Assembly: GCF_902506495.1 (NCBI RefSeq)
Contig: NZ_LR733267.1
Span: forward strand, 62,001-126,000
Direction: 5' to 3'
Length of the DNA stretch: 64,000 bases
Source: Pseudomonas sp. 8O
GTDB taxonomy: Bacteria > Pseudomonadota > Gammaproteobacteria > Pseudomonadales > Pseudomonadaceae
Part shown: positions 25,924 through 35,274 of the stretch, piece by piece
Layout: every line of letters starts with the position of its first letter
How positions within the stretch are numbered: position 1 is the first letter of the stretch
The notes under the pieces: model-generated
Seen by the model: only the letters and a program-made list of their open reading frames with translations
What the model was told of the DNA's origin: nothing
Database searches by the model: none
Translations under genes and position numbers: made by a program

Positions 25924-27978
25924 ATGAAAGCCACCTCGGCCTCCCTCGCCGTCTTGACCGCCCTGGTCACGCCTCAGATTCACGCCGCCTCCTCCGGCAA
26001 CTCCACCGTCTCGCTCGGCTCGGTCTACGTCACCCCGGAGGCCAGCGGCACGCTGCGCACCGACAGCATCCTGACGTCGGTCGACATCATGGGCAGCGAC
26101 AAGATCGAGGATAAGAACGTGATGAACAGCTGGGAGCTGGTGGGCCAGATGCCCGGCATCCAGCTGACCGAGACGCGCATGGGCGCAGAGTCCGGCAAAG
26201 TGACCTTCCGCGCCTTCAACGGCGAGGGTTACATCAATGGCATCAAGACGCTGATCGACGGCGTACCAAGCAACGTCAACAGCGGCAACCAGCGCTTCAT
26301 CGACATGGTCTTCCCGCTGGACCTGGACTACATCGAGGTGGTGCGTGGCACCAACGACCCGCGCTACGGCCTGCACAACATTGGTGGCAACATCAATTTC
26401 GTCACCCGCCAGGGCGGCAACTACACCGATGGCCGCCTGACCTACGGCAGCTTCAACACCCGCGAATTCCAACTGGCCGTCGGCCACGAGGAAGGCAACT
26501 TCGCGCAGAACTACTTCATGGCCAAGCAAGACTCCGACGGTTTCCGCGACAACAGCAACTCCAACAAATACTCCCTGGGCGGCAAGTGGTTCGTCACCGA
26601 TGACGAGCAGACCATGAAACTCGGCGTGGTCGCCCGCCTCTATCACCATCAGGCCGAGGAGCCGGGCTTTCTCACCGCGCAGGAGCTGGCCGCGAGCCGC
26701 TCGCAATCGCCGGAGAAGAACGCCAACGACAGCGACGACCGCGACATGAAGCACCTCAGCGCGCATGCCGACTTCCAGCTCAGCGACGACCTGAGCCTGA
26801 GCAACAAGCTGTACTACAACAGCTACGACGATGACCGTACCGTCACCTTCACCCGCTACCCGGTCGGCAACGCCCCGCGTCAGCGCCGCCAGTGGGAGGA
26901 ACGCCAGACCGGTGTACTGAGCAACCTGACCTGGCGCGCGCACGAGATGCTGACCCTCGACGGCGGCATCAACTACGAACAGCAGAACAACGAGTACCGC
27001 CGCTACCGCTACAACTTCGGCATCACCACCGATTTCGACGCACCGCCGGCACGCACGCAAAACGACGACAGCTACACGCTGTACAACACCGGCGCCTATG
27101 CCCAAGCGATCATCCAGCCCATCGAGCAGCTCAAGATCATCCCGGCGTACCGCGTCGACAAGTTCTCCGGTAATACCGAGCTAATGAACGGCGATAAGGC
27201 CGAGCTGCAGGACTACGGCTGGATCGAACAGCCCAAGCTCAGCGTGGTGTACAGCATCACCCCGGACATCAACGTCTACGCCAACTGGGGGCGCACCTTC
27301 CAGATCCTCACCGGGTCCACCGCACCGGCCTACATGACCGCCGGCCAGGCTTCGTACAAACCGTCGATCAACACCGGCAAGGAAGTGGGCGTGAAGTTCA
27401 AGCCGTTTGCCGGCTCGGAAGCGCGCATCGCCGTGTGGCAACAGGAAGCCACCGATGAGGTTTCCAACATGCCCGCGACCGGCACCACGGTCGGCCTGGG
27501 TGAAACCCGACGTCGCGGTATCGACATGCAACTCACCGCTCAATTGAACGAACAGTGGACGGTGTGGGGCTCGCACGCCATTCAGGAGGCCAAGGTGGTC
27601 AGCGCCTTTACCGACGGCGGTCGCTCGCTGGCAGGCACCGAGGTGATTTCAACGCCACGCTATATCAGCAACGCTGGCGTCGACTATCAATTAAACGGCG
27701 CCTGGCGCTTCGGCCTGCAAGCTCGCGCGCAAGGCGATTACTACATCGACACGCTCAACGAACAGGGCAAGTACGGCGGCTTCGCGGTGCTCGATGCCAA
27801 CGTGCGCTATCAGGTATCGGCCACTACCAGCCTCGATCTGCAAATGAAAAACCTGACCGACCGCGATTACGAGTACGTATGGTTCGACAACTTCTTCTGG
27901 GCCGCTGGCGACGAACAACCGATGTTCTCCCCCGCTCCGGGCCGCTCGGCCTATCTGTCGGTGAACATGAAGCTGTAA
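25924..27978 (+). CDS. TonB-dependent outer-membrane receptor, possibly zinc-related
   Basis: This 684-residue outer-membrane receptor has a signal peptide MKATSASLAVLTALVTPQIH ending near AASS. A plug domain spans about residues 40-160 (DIMGSDKIED, GYINGIKTLIDGVPSNV, IEVVRGTNDPRYGLHNIGG). A beta-barrel follows and ends AYLSVNMKL. The start at 25924 has an AGGA site. A Zur-like operator upstream suggests a role in zinc acquisition, as for ZnuD-type receptors of P. aeruginosa; the substrate is not otherwise visible. A 10-bp hairpin without a T-run lies at 28017-28040 after the gene. Confidence 0.9.
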   Translation: MKATSASLAVLTALVTPQIHAASSGNSTVSLGSVYVTPEASGTLRTDSILTSVDIMGSDKIEDKNVMNSWELVGQMPGIQLTETRMGAESGKVTFRAFNGEGYINGIKTLIDGVPSNVNSGNQRFIDMVFPLDLDYIEVVRGTNDPRYGLHNIGGNINFVTRQGGNYTDGRLTYGSFNTREFQLAVGHEEGNFAQNYFMAKQDSDGFRDNSNSNKYSLGGKWFVTDDEQTMKLGVVARLYHHQAEEPGFLTAQELAASRSQSPEKNANDSDDRDMKHLSAHADFQLSDDLSLSNKLYYNSYDDDRTVTFTRYPVGNAPRQRRQWEERQTGVLSNLTWRAHEMLTLDGGINYEQQNNEYRRYRYNFGITTDFDAPPARTQNDDSYTLYNTGAYAQAIIQPIEQLKIIPAYRVDKFSGNTELMNGDKAELQDYGWIEQPKLSVVYSITPDINVYANWGRTFQILTGSTAPAYMTAGQASYKPSINTGKEVGVKFKPFAGSEARIAVWQQEATDEVSNMPATGTTVGLGETRRRGIDMQLTAQLNEQWTVWGSHAIQEAKVVSAFTDGGRSLAGTEVISTPRYISNAGVDYQLNGAWRFGLQARAQGDYYIDTLNEQGKYGGFAVLDANVRYQVSATTSLDLQMKNLTDRDYEYVWFDNFFWAAGDEQPMFSPAPGRSAYLSVNMKL

Positions 27979-28016
27979 GCCGCAACCACGCTGAAGAAGC
28001 GCTGCACCCTGGCCTG

Positions 28017-28125
28017 CAGGCGCCCGCACGCGGGCGCCTGCCACCCACGGCATCGCACCGAGCGTAGGGGGAGCCATGCGCACCGCCGCACCTCGAAAAC
28101 ATCCGGTGCGCACGGCGCACCCTAC
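28017..28125. repeat. Hairpin and REP-like inverted repeat downstream of the receptor
   Basis: A perfect stem CAGGCGCCCG/CGGGCGCCTG (28017-28040) lies 38 bases after the receptor stop. Next comes a REP-like pair from GTAGGGGGAGCCATGCGCACC (28064) to GGTGCGCACGGCGCACCCTAC (ending 28125). The genes on both sides converge here. Confidence 0.75.
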
Positions 28126-28136
28126 GACAGCCGCTC

Positions 28137-29276
28137 TCAGAGGTATTTCAACCAGCGAATATCACGACGCCGCGCCTTGAGTCGGGCAAACCATTGCGTG
28201 GGTGCAAACAACAGCACCGCCAGCAGCAGCGTCGCGGCCCAGACCCAGGCCATCGAATCAAAGCCGAAGTAATGCCCCTGGTTCGCGCCCCAGATGGCGA
28301 AGGCGGCGATATAGAGCAGCTTCAGCACGTAAAGATGGAGCAGATAGAAGAACATCGGCGCGCTGCCGAACACAGCCAGGGTACGCACCATGCGTCCATC
28401 GTTGCGGCGCTCGAAGTACGCCAGCAGCAACAGGCCGACGCCCAGCGTCAACGCCAGGAACAGCAACGATGGCGGGTACTTGGTGATGTTGAGCAAGCTC
28501 ATTAGCGTCTGCCCCCAGGTCTCCCCAACCGCCCAGGGTTTCTCACCATAGCCATTGACCAGGCGCAGCAACACGAACAGCGCGAGCGCACCAAAACCAG
28601 CCCTGCGCAGTGCTTGCAGACGTTGCTTGGGCGCGCTCGAGCTGCGCAACCACGGGCCGATCACATACCCCAGGGCAATCACGCCGATCCACGGCAACAC
28701 CGGATAGGAGGTACGCAGGCGCAGCGCGTCGGAAAACTCGATCCAGCCACGGTCATGCAGCACTGCCCAGGGAATGTGCATCGCCGACCCCGGACCGAAA
28801 TGCAGCCCATCGAGCAGGTTGTGCCCCGCCACCAGCATCAGGCCCAGCGTCGCCAGCCACGCACGCGGCAGCCACAGCAGCACGGCGAGCGCCAGCATGC
28901 TCAGGCCGATGGCCCATATCACCTGCAGATAGATGACCGTGGGGGGAAACTGGAAGGTCCAGGCAAAGTTGACCAGGGTGAATTCCAACACCACGAGAAA
29001 CAACCCGCGCTTGAACAGGAAGGCGCTGGTCGCCGCGCGGCTCATCTGCTTCTCGCCATAGAGAAATGCCGAAAGCCCAGTGAGCAGGATGAATACCGGC
29101 GCGCACAGATGCGCCAGGGTGCGGCTGAAGAACAGCGCAGGGTCGGTGGCGGTCACGTCCATCGGATCGCCGACCTGCTGATGCAGGTAGAAGGTTTCGC
29201 GAACGTGATCGAGCAACATGAAGAGGATGACCAAACCGCGCAAGGCGTCGATCGAGAGCAGGCGACTGGAGGACAT
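28137..29276 (-). CDS. DUF1624/heparan-alpha-glucosaminide acetyltransferase-like membrane protein
   Basis: This protein of about 379 residues begins MSSSRLLSIDALRGLVILFM. The RLLSIDALRG segment is typical of the DUF1624/NagX acyltransferase-like group. About ten hydrophobic segments follow. An ATG at 29276 is preferred; a TTG at 29300 is in frame but no ribosome site supports either. These proteins are thought to acylate sugars or glycans across the membrane. It is divergent from the subtilase. Confidence 0.82.
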   Translation of the reverse strand: MSSSRLLSIDALRGLVILFMLLDHVRETFYLHQQVGDPMDVTATDPALFFSRTLAHLCAPVFILLTGLSAFLYGEKQMSRAATSAFLFKRGLFLVVLEFTLVNFAWTFQFPPTVIYLQVIWAIGLSMLALAVLLWLPRAWLATLGLMLVAGHNLLDGLHFGPGSAMHIPWAVLHDRGWIEFSDALRLRTSYPVLPWIGVIALGYVIGPWLRSSSAPKQRLQALRRAGFGALALFVLLRLVNGYGEKPWAVGETWGQTLMSLLNITKYPPSLLFLALTLGVGLLLLAYFERRNDGRMVRTLAVFGSAPMFFYLLHLYVLKLLYIAAFAIWGANQGHYFGFDSMAWVWAATLLLAVLLFAPTQWFARLKARRRDIRWLKYL

Positions 29277-29443
29277 GGAGGGCTTCGAATGGGCTTTCAA
29301 TTAAACGTAATGCTATAACTTTTTAGCGCTAGCGATGTGTCCAATCTACGCCGTCATCACGCACCCCGTGGTCGCCCCAGGCTGAACGAAGCACGGCAAC
29401 GGCAGTCGGAAAAGCAGGACAATCGTCACGGAAACCCTGCCCC

Positions 29444-31216
29444 ATGCTGCCCAACCGCGCCCTTCTCTCGGCTTTCGTCGTGGCCCTGCTTAACCCCCTT
29501 GCTGAGGCTCAGGAGCCGTTGCGCATCCAGAGCCTGCAACGCTGCGGCGATCTACTCGCCAACGAGCGGCAGGACTGGTGCCTGCAGGTGCGCGGCCTGG
29601 GCGCTACGCTGCCCACATTGCGGCTCGGCGACGACACCCTGCCCGCCTCGGCGGTCAAACGCAGTGGCGATGGCCTGCGCCTGCAGCTGAACAGCGACGA
29701 ACAGCGCAGCGCGCCGCTGTGGCTGGAGGACGGCGCGCGCACCAGCAATCCGGTGTGGCTGTCGCTGTATCGCAGCCATGTGCTCGCCGCCGGCCCGGAT
29801 GAAGTAGCGAAGAACATGGATGGCCTGATCACCTATGTCGATCTGGTCAGCCTGCTGATCGAGGAAAGCCACGACGGCCTCGACGAGGCCAGGCGTCTGG
29901 CCAAGAAATACGACGCCAAGGTGGTCGGCGCTATCCCACCGCTGAACGTCTACCAACTGCGCCTGCCGGTGAAGAACCTGACCGAGCGCGACGCGCTGGT
30001 GCTGCGCATCGGCAACGAAACCAGCGTCGATGCAGTGGTGGTGGAAGAAAGCGCGCCGGAGCGCGGCGAGGAGCGCGAAGCCGCGCGTCAGCCGATACAC
30101 AAACCGGAAAAGAACTCCGAGGAGTGGGCGGCGAACCGCTTCATGGATGCGGTGAACTATTACCAGCGGCGTATCCCGGCGGGCGATACACCCATTGAAG
30201 TCGAGCCGATCCGCGTCGGCGTGATCGAACGCAATGTCGATTTCGATGCGCCCGACTTCGCCGATTACCTCGGCGCCTGCCCCGACAGCAAGCCGCGTAC
30301 CTGCGTCTATGCGAGGGACGCCGACGAGCCGGACAACCATGGCAGCACCGTGGCCGGCATCCTCGCCGCGCACTGGGACAAGGGCGGCAACACCGGTTTC
30401 CTGCGCGGGCTGGACAAGGCCAGCCAGGGTTTCGAAGTCATCGTCGAGCGCAACTCGGACGCCGGCATCACCGCCAACATCGCCGCCTCGGTGAACCTGG
30501 TGGAAGATGGCGTACGCGTACTCAACTGGAGCTGGGGCATCCACCGCGTCGGCACACGCAATGTCGAAGGCGACGAGATCGATTCGCTGGTGCGCTCCGG
30601 CATCGCCATGAGCGGCTACGAAGAGCTGCTGGAGGAGTTCTTTCTCTGGTTGCGCGAGGAGCACCCGGACGTGTTGGTGATCAACTCCGCCGGCAACGGT
30701 TCGTCCTATTCCGGCAGAGACGAGTACCGCCTGCCCTCCTCCTTCATCACCGAGCAACTGCTGGTGGTCGGCGGGCATCAGCGCAGCACGGAAAAAGACG
30801 CCGAGATCAACGACCCGGGCTACGTCGTCAAGCGCGACTCGTCGAACGTCGACATGCGCGTCGACATCACCGCCGCGGCCTGTGCTCGCGCCTCGACACG
30901 CGAGAGCGATGCCACCGGCGAGGTGCATTGCGGCACCTCCTACGCCACGCCACTGGTCACCGGCGTGGTCGCCGCCATGCTGTCGATCAATCCGCGCCTG
31001 CAACCGGAACAGGTGCGCATGCTGCTACGCCGCAGCGCCATGACCATCGGTGGCGACTACGACTTCGAGCCGATGGACGCCGAAGACCTGACTGCGCCGA
31101 TCCTGCCATCTGAGCGCAACTACAAGATGAGCGACAAGGACGTGGGCCGCTCCGCGCGGCTGGATATGCAGAAGGCGCTGGACCTGGCGGTACAGAGTCG
31201 TGATCGGGTGCGTTGA
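29444..31216 (+). CDS. Secreted S8 (subtilisin-like) peptidase with atypical triad
   Basis: This 590-residue protein has a signal peptide (MLPNRALLSAFVVALLNPLA, then EAQ). A propeptide-like region of about 230 residues precedes the catalytic domain. The His is in DNHGSTVAGI (H299), the oxyanion Asn in INSAGNG (N418) and the Ser in CGTSYATPLVTG (S499). The position of the catalytic Asp reads VGVIERNVDF, so Asp is replaced by Glu (E262). Activity is therefore uncertain. It is followed by convergent genes for a phosphatase-like protein and an acetyltransferase. Confidence 0.88.
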   Translation: MLPNRALLSAFVVALLNPLAEAQEPLRIQSLQRCGDLLANERQDWCLQVRGLGATLPTLRLGDDTLPASAVKRSGDGLRLQLNSDEQRSAPLWLEDGARTSNPVWLSLYRSHVLAAGPDEVAKNMDGLITYVDLVSLLIEESHDGLDEARRLAKKYDAKVVGAIPPLNVYQLRLPVKNLTERDALVLRIGNETSVDAVVVEESAPERGEEREAARQPIHKPEKNSEEWAANRFMDAVNYYQRRIPAGDTPIEVEPIRVGVIERNVDFDAPDFADYLGACPDSKPRTCVYARDADEPDNHGSTVAGILAAHWDKGGNTGFLRGLDKASQGFEVIVERNSDAGITANIAASVNLVEDGVRVLNWSWGIHRVGTRNVEGDEIDSLVRSGIAMSGYEELLEEFFLWLREEHPDVLVINSAGNGSSYSGRDEYRLPSSFITEQLLVVGGHQRSTEKDAEINDPGYVVKRDSSNVDMRVDITAAACARASTRESDATGEVHCGTSYATPLVTGVVAAMLSINPRLQPEQVRMLLRRSAMTIGGDYDFEPMDAEDLTAPILPSERNYKMSDKDVGRSARLDMQKALDLAVQSRDRVR

Positions 31217-31227
31217 GCCGGAGCGTT

Positions 31228-31551
31228 TCAACGCTGCAGAGCAGGCACCTTGCGCTGCAACAGGCTGACCAACTCCGGCTGCATGTAGGCGTAGTCATCG
31301 GGAATATCCAGACAGATCACTCGCTTGCCCGCCAGTGCGTGCCGGTACTGGCGCGTCAGCTTGCTGCGCTGGCTCTTCTCCATTACGAACATCAGCGTCG
31401 CCCAGTCGAGCTGCTCTACCGAAACGCGAACCTCAGCGTCAGGGGCAAGGCCGGCTGAGTCGGTCTCGACTCCTGGCCACTGCGCGAATACCCGTTCGGC
31501 TGTGGGGCTGCGCAAACGATTGCGACTGCAGATGAATAAAGCGCGGATCAC
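31228..31551 (-). CDS. Short low-molecular-weight tyrosine-phosphatase-like protein
   Basis: This 107-residue protein begins ALFICSRNRLRSPTAERVFA. A CX5R loop (C8 to R14) followed by SPTAE matches the low-molecular-weight phosphatase P-loop, although it reads CSRNRLR rather than the usual CxGNxCR. The acid-loop region DIPDDYAYM contains Asp residues that could act as the general acid. It is shorter than the usual 150 residues. It overlaps the acetyltransferase gene upstream by four bases, so the two are co-transcribed. The substrate is unknown. Confidence 0.8.
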   Translation of the reverse strand: MIRALFICSRNRLRSPTAERVFAQWPGVETDSAGLAPDAEVRVSVEQLDWATLMFVMEKSQRSKLTRQYRHALAGKRVICLDIPDDYAYMQPELVSLLQRKVPALQR

Positions 31552-32078
31552 TCGCCGGAAACCCGCTCATAGAGTTCGACCGGTTCCAGCTTGCCCTGAC
31601 AACCGCACTGGCTGTGGCCCAGGCCCAGATGGCGGAAACCGGCCTTGAACAGCACACGGCCGGATTGCGGATTGCGCGCCAGGTGGCTGGCGTGCAGGCG
31701 ACGCAGACGCAGTTGCTGGAAGGCGAAATCCACCAGGGCATTGCAGGCTTCGCTGGCGTAGCCACGGCTCCAATAGGGCACGCCGATCCAGTAGCCCACC
31801 TCGGCCTCACCCCGGCCAATATCCATGAGCGCCATGCTGCCGACCAGCTTACCGCTGCCGGACTCGGTGATGATGAAGTTGGCCGCCGCACCGCTGGCCC
31901 AATCCTGCGCGCAGCGTTCGATCCACTGCTGCGCCAGCGCGGGCGGATAGGGATGGGGAATGCTGCGAGTGACATCGGCGATGCGAAAATCGCCGGCCAG
32001 GCGCTGTATCTCGTCGGCATCCTGCGGCTGCGGCGGGCGCAGCGTCAGGCGTTCGGTTTCGATGCGATGCTCATCCAT
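31548..32078 (-). CDS. GNAT N-acetyltransferase (RimJ/RimL type)
   Basis: This 176-residue acetyltransferase has the RimJ-type N-terminus TERLTLRPPQPQDADEI, the beta4 signature LVGSMALMDIGRGEAEVGYW and the acetyl-CoA-binding segment RGYASEACNALVDFAF. The substrate could be a ribosomal protein or a small molecule. It overlaps the phosphatase-like gene by four bases. Confidence 0.88.
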   Translation of the reverse strand: MDEHRIETERLTLRPPQPQDADEIQRLAGDFRIADVTRSIPHPYPPALAQQWIERCAQDWASGAAANFIITESGSGKLVGSMALMDIGRGEAEVGYWIGVPYWSRGYASEACNALVDFAFQQLRLRRLHASHLARNPQSGRVLFKAGFRHLGLGHSQCGCQGKLEPVELYERVSGE

Positions 32079-32142
32079 TTGCGTCTCCTGTCAAACCCGT
32101 TGGGTGCGCTGCGCGCACCGGGGCTTCTCCTGAACTGCCCAC

Positions 32143-32712
32143 TCAGACCGGGGACGGCCCGATGGGATAGAACTCCCCGGCACTCCACACGCCCAACCAG
32201 GGCTCTCCGTATATTTCGCGCTCCACCGCCAGCTCCACCAACTGATAGAACACGTTGCGGTGAATCAGCGCTTCGAGGTTACGCCGCACCAGAATGTAGG
32301 GCGAGGGTTCGAGTGTCGCAGGATCGATCTCCACACGGATCGGGTGCTCGACGCCAGCCACGACTTCGTCCTCGACATTGGTGGTGAAGTGCAGCACCTG
32401 CGCCTCGCCCTCACCTTCCACCTGCAGGGTCACGGCAACGAAGGGGGCGTCCTCGACCTGGATACCGACCTTCTCCACCGGGGTGATCAGAAAATAGTCG
32501 TCACCGTCACGGCGAATGATGGTGGAAAACAGTCGCACCATGGGTTTGCGGCCGATGGGCGTGCCCTGGTAATACCAGGTGCCATCGCGGGCGATACGCA
32601 TATCGATATCGCCACAGAAATCGGGGTTCCACAGGTGCACGGGGGGCAGGCCCTTGCCTTCGCCCTTGGGGATCTGCGCCAGCAGGTCGCCGGCTTTGCC
32701 TGGATCGCTCAT
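32143..32712 (-). CDS. DUF1285 family protein
   Basis: This 189-residue cytosolic protein begins [20 protein letters not shown]. It contains [19 protein letters not shown] and [17 protein letters not shown], hallmarks of the DUF1285 family common in Pseudomonas, whose role is not known. The start at 32712 has a strong GAGGAGAG site; a longer frame lacks one. It probably stands alone. Confidence 0.82.
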   Translation of the reverse strand: MSDPGKAGDLLAQIPKGEGKGLPPVHLWNPDFCGDIDMRIARDGTWYYQGTPIGRKPMVRLFSTIIRRDGDDYFLITPVEKVGIQVEDAPFVAVTLQVEGEGEAQVLHFTTNVEDEVVAGVEHPIRVEIDPATLEPSPYILVRRNLEALIHRNVFYQLVELAVEREIYGEPWLGVWSAGEFYPIGPSPV

Positions 32713-32892
32713 GCTCTCTCCTCGTCCGTTACCCGGCACGCCGGGTCAGACGAACGAGGATACACCAGCTGACAGGTGATCCATGTGCAGCAGCCCCGTC
32801 CCAGGATTGCGTCACAGCGCCCATAGCCGACGGGCTGACCCAAGACCAACGCACGAAAATCAGTCAATCGTGGTCACTGCCCTGCACGCCGG

Positions 32893-34263
32893 TCACTGGG
32901 GAATCGGCAACTCTATGGCCTGCATGTCCAGTTGCAGGCTTTCATCGGTTTCCTTGATGGCCAACGGCAAAGTGAAGTTCGGGAAGGCAAGTGCCAGCAC
33001 AGCACCGTCATTCAGACTTGCTCGAATAGGTTTCGGCAAGGGTTCAGAGAATGTGGCGCACCCGTTTTTGTCGACACGTCCTTCGATGGAAAGATGCTCA
33101 GGCCGCTCCAGCGAGCGGTGAACCTGCAATCGCCATGACGTATTGATACCAAGATTGTAAGTACTGCCATATAGCTGGTTCAGATCCAGGCCACAGGCTT
33201 GTAGGTACAAAGGTTTTTCTGGCAAGGCCTTGGCCTGCTCGCGCTGACGCTGCAGAAAGCGCCCCCACTCCAGGCGGGAAGTTAGTGAGCGAGTCCGGTA
33301 GCCATCACCCTCGGGGCCCTGTAACAAGGCCAACCGGCTGACGCCATCCTCGAGAGTGGCCAGGTCAGTCTCGGTGCGAAGCAACTCCACTAGATGATCG
33401 ATGGCTGGCCGGGCGGCCGCCTTCAGGCCCAACAAGGCCGCTTGCTCGTAGTGATACGCCGCTGCCTGCCGGTCAAAAGCGGGCAGCCCCGAGCCGTTGG
33501 CGGCCATACGTGCCAAATGATAGTGAGCTGCAGCGACCTTGCGATCAGCGCCTTGTTGCAAAGCCTGACGGGCACCGTTGAAATCCCCCTCTTCCAGCAA
33601 CATCACTCCGTAGTTGGTCCATGACTGCTCGTTATCGCGAGCCTTGCCTTTGTCCAGCCACTCCACTGCCTTGGCTCGCAGCCGGGTGCGGTCGTCTTCT
33701 GTCGAGGTGCTGAAGTAGTTGTTACGCAGCGCCAGATAAGCCTGCAGATAATTGCGCGAGGCCTCCGTCAGCCACGCGATGTCTGGTTCCTGTTCATAAG
33801 CCTGGGCAAAGTAGTCACCCGACTGCTCCGCTCTGACAATCCCACCATGCAGTTGGATCTGATAGTCGAGATCGGAAGGACTGTAGGCCCGGCCAAGGTT
33901 GATCAGCGTCGGCATCAGCAGGCCGCGCTGCAAGGCCTCCTCAAACAAGGGAATCGCATCGTTGGGCCGTTTTTCACTCATCAGCATAGAGCCAAGATTG
34001 TGGCTGGCTCGAGCCGAACCGCTTGCGCGAGCCTTCTCGTAATAGCTTCTGGCGAGCGCTTCGCTCTCGTCCACGCCCTGCCCAAGGTGATAAGCCTTGC
34101 CAAGCAAGAACAAGGCTAGCGTATCGCCTTTCGCCGCAGCGCTCTCGGCCTTTGGCAGAAACTCGCTGTAACGCTGCTCATTGAACAGTGCTTCAAGATC
34201 GGCAGCATAAGCAGCCTGCGTGAGACACAGGCTGAGGGACAGGGCAATGAACAGTCGCGACAT
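32893..34263 (-). CDS. Secreted Sel1/TPR-repeat protein
   Basis: This 456-residue protein has a signal peptide MSRLFIALSLSLCLTQAAYA. A run of Sel1-like repeats follows from about residue 25, for example GDTLALFLLGKAYHLGQGVD and GSARASHNLGSMLMSEKRPN, and GVMLLEEGDFNGARQALQQG further on. Such helical repeats bind other proteins. The C-terminal 120 residues form a separate, beta-rich looking part with no family recognised. The partner is unknown. Confidence 0.78.
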   Translation of the reverse strand: MSRLFIALSLSLCLTQAAYAADLEALFNEQRYSEFLPKAESAAAKGDTLALFLLGKAYHLGQGVDESEALARSYYEKARASGSARASHNLGSMLMSEKRPNDAIPLFEEALQRGLLMPTLINLGRAYSPSDLDYQIQLHGGIVRAEQSGDYFAQAYEQEPDIAWLTEASRNYLQAYLALRNNYFSTSTEDDRTRLRAKAVEWLDKGKARDNEQSWTNYGVMLLEEGDFNGARQALQQGADRKVAAAHYHLARMAANGSGLPAFDRQAAAYHYEQAALLGLKAAARPAIDHLVELLRTETDLATLEDGVSRLALLQGPEGDGYRTRSLTSRLEWGRFLQRQREQAKALPEKPLYLQACGLDLNQLYGSTYNLGINTSWRLQVHRSLERPEHLSIEGRVDKNGCATFSEPLPKPIRASLNDGAVLALAFPNFTLPLAIKETDESLQLDMQAIELPIPQ

Positions 34264-34536
34264 GGCATCAATCTCGGTGTGGATAAGGAACACAAACCGA
34301 ATGCCAGGTACGACTCATTGACCGTAAACCGGTCAGGCGGGAATTTGGACTAAGGGGGGAAAACAAGGCAGCAACAGTCAACCCTTCCTTGGCGCTTATC
34401 AGTCTTCCCTGACATTAACCCTGAGCATGATACCTGCGTTTCCCACAGCGTAAGCACCCAGGGGGAAAATCTCTCGACGCTGTCTCAGTTTCCTGGGTGC
34501 TCTCATGAGCGCCTGAGTGTTTTTCGTGAACCCGAC

Positions 34537-35139
34537 TCAGCGCGCTACGCCAAGCAGGCTGCGCGCATAGTCATGCAGCGGCGGGCCGATCAGGTCCTGC
34601 GGCTGGGCGTCGTAGAACGTCAGGAATCCGCCACGGCTGCGAATCCGCGCAGTGTCCACCAGAAAGCGGGTATTGGTTTCGATCAGCATCAGCTGGATCG
34701 ATGCCCGATCAGTGCCGAGACGATCAAGCGCTTCCTGATCCTCCCACTCTTCCTCGGTGCCGATACGGTCGTCGCTGTAGGCGAAGCGGGCGTACAGCAG
34801 ATAGTGCGCGCCAGCGCTGCGCGCCTCGGCCATGGCTTCATCCAGGCCTGCCGGCTGACGTGCGCGGCGCACCAGCGGGAAGTATTCGACGAAGCCCTTG
34901 AAGGCTTCTTCGGCCACCACGTTGGGGCGCGGGTAACCGTGGCCCGGCGGCACGAAGTGGCCCTGGGCGATATAGATGAAGGAGTCCTGCTGCAGGCGCC
35001 GCGAGGCCATGCGCTCGGTGCGGCCGTGATCGAGAAACCCGGCATCGCGCAGGTGGTACTCGGCGCCGCTGGCCAGATCGCTGACCTTCATGCAGCCGGT
35101 CAGCCCCAGCAGCGTCACCAGTAGAAGCAGGTTACGCAT
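34537..35139 (-). CDS. DUF4823-like lipoprotein
   Basis: This 200-residue lipoprotein has MRNLLLLVTLLGLTGCMKVS with the lipobox LTGC. The start at 35139 has a strong AGGAGG site. The mature part contains HYLLYARFAYSDDRIGTEEE and LIETNTRFLVDTARIRSRGG, which match DUF4823 proteins of Pseudomonas. Function unknown. A 273-base gap separates it from the Sel1 protein, with only a 10-base inverted repeat (GCACCCAGG arms near 34453 and 34492). Confidence 0.78.
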   Translation of the reverse strand: MRNLLLLVTLLGLTGCMKVSDLASGAEYHLRDAGFLDHGRTERMASRRLQQDSFIYIAQGHFVPPGHGYPRPNVVAEEAFKGFVEYFPLVRRARQPAGLDEAMAEARSAGAHYLLYARFAYSDDRIGTEEEWEDQEALDRLGTDRASIQLMLIETNTRFLVDTARIRSRGGFLTFYDAQPQDLIGPPLHDYARSLLGVAR

Positions 35140-35274
35140 GAATCCATCCTCCTCGTGCCGGTGACGGAAAACCGGCGGATAAGGGATAGATGCAGATTCT
35201 GCGCCAGCATTGTTCAAGCCCACCTTGCCGCACCTAAAGCGCAGGCCTGAAAGCTTCCGCTGCGAACGGCTGGG

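Noticed and set aside
28614-29318. Plus-strand frame opposite the acyltransferase gene
   Set aside because: Gln/Arg/His-rich translation without any domain, typical of an antisense frame in high-G+C DNA.
34453-34501. Ten-base inverted repeat (AGCACCCAGG) in the gap upstream of the Sel1 protein
   Set aside because: Long loop, no T-run and no repeat copies elsewhere; too weak to call a terminator or operator.
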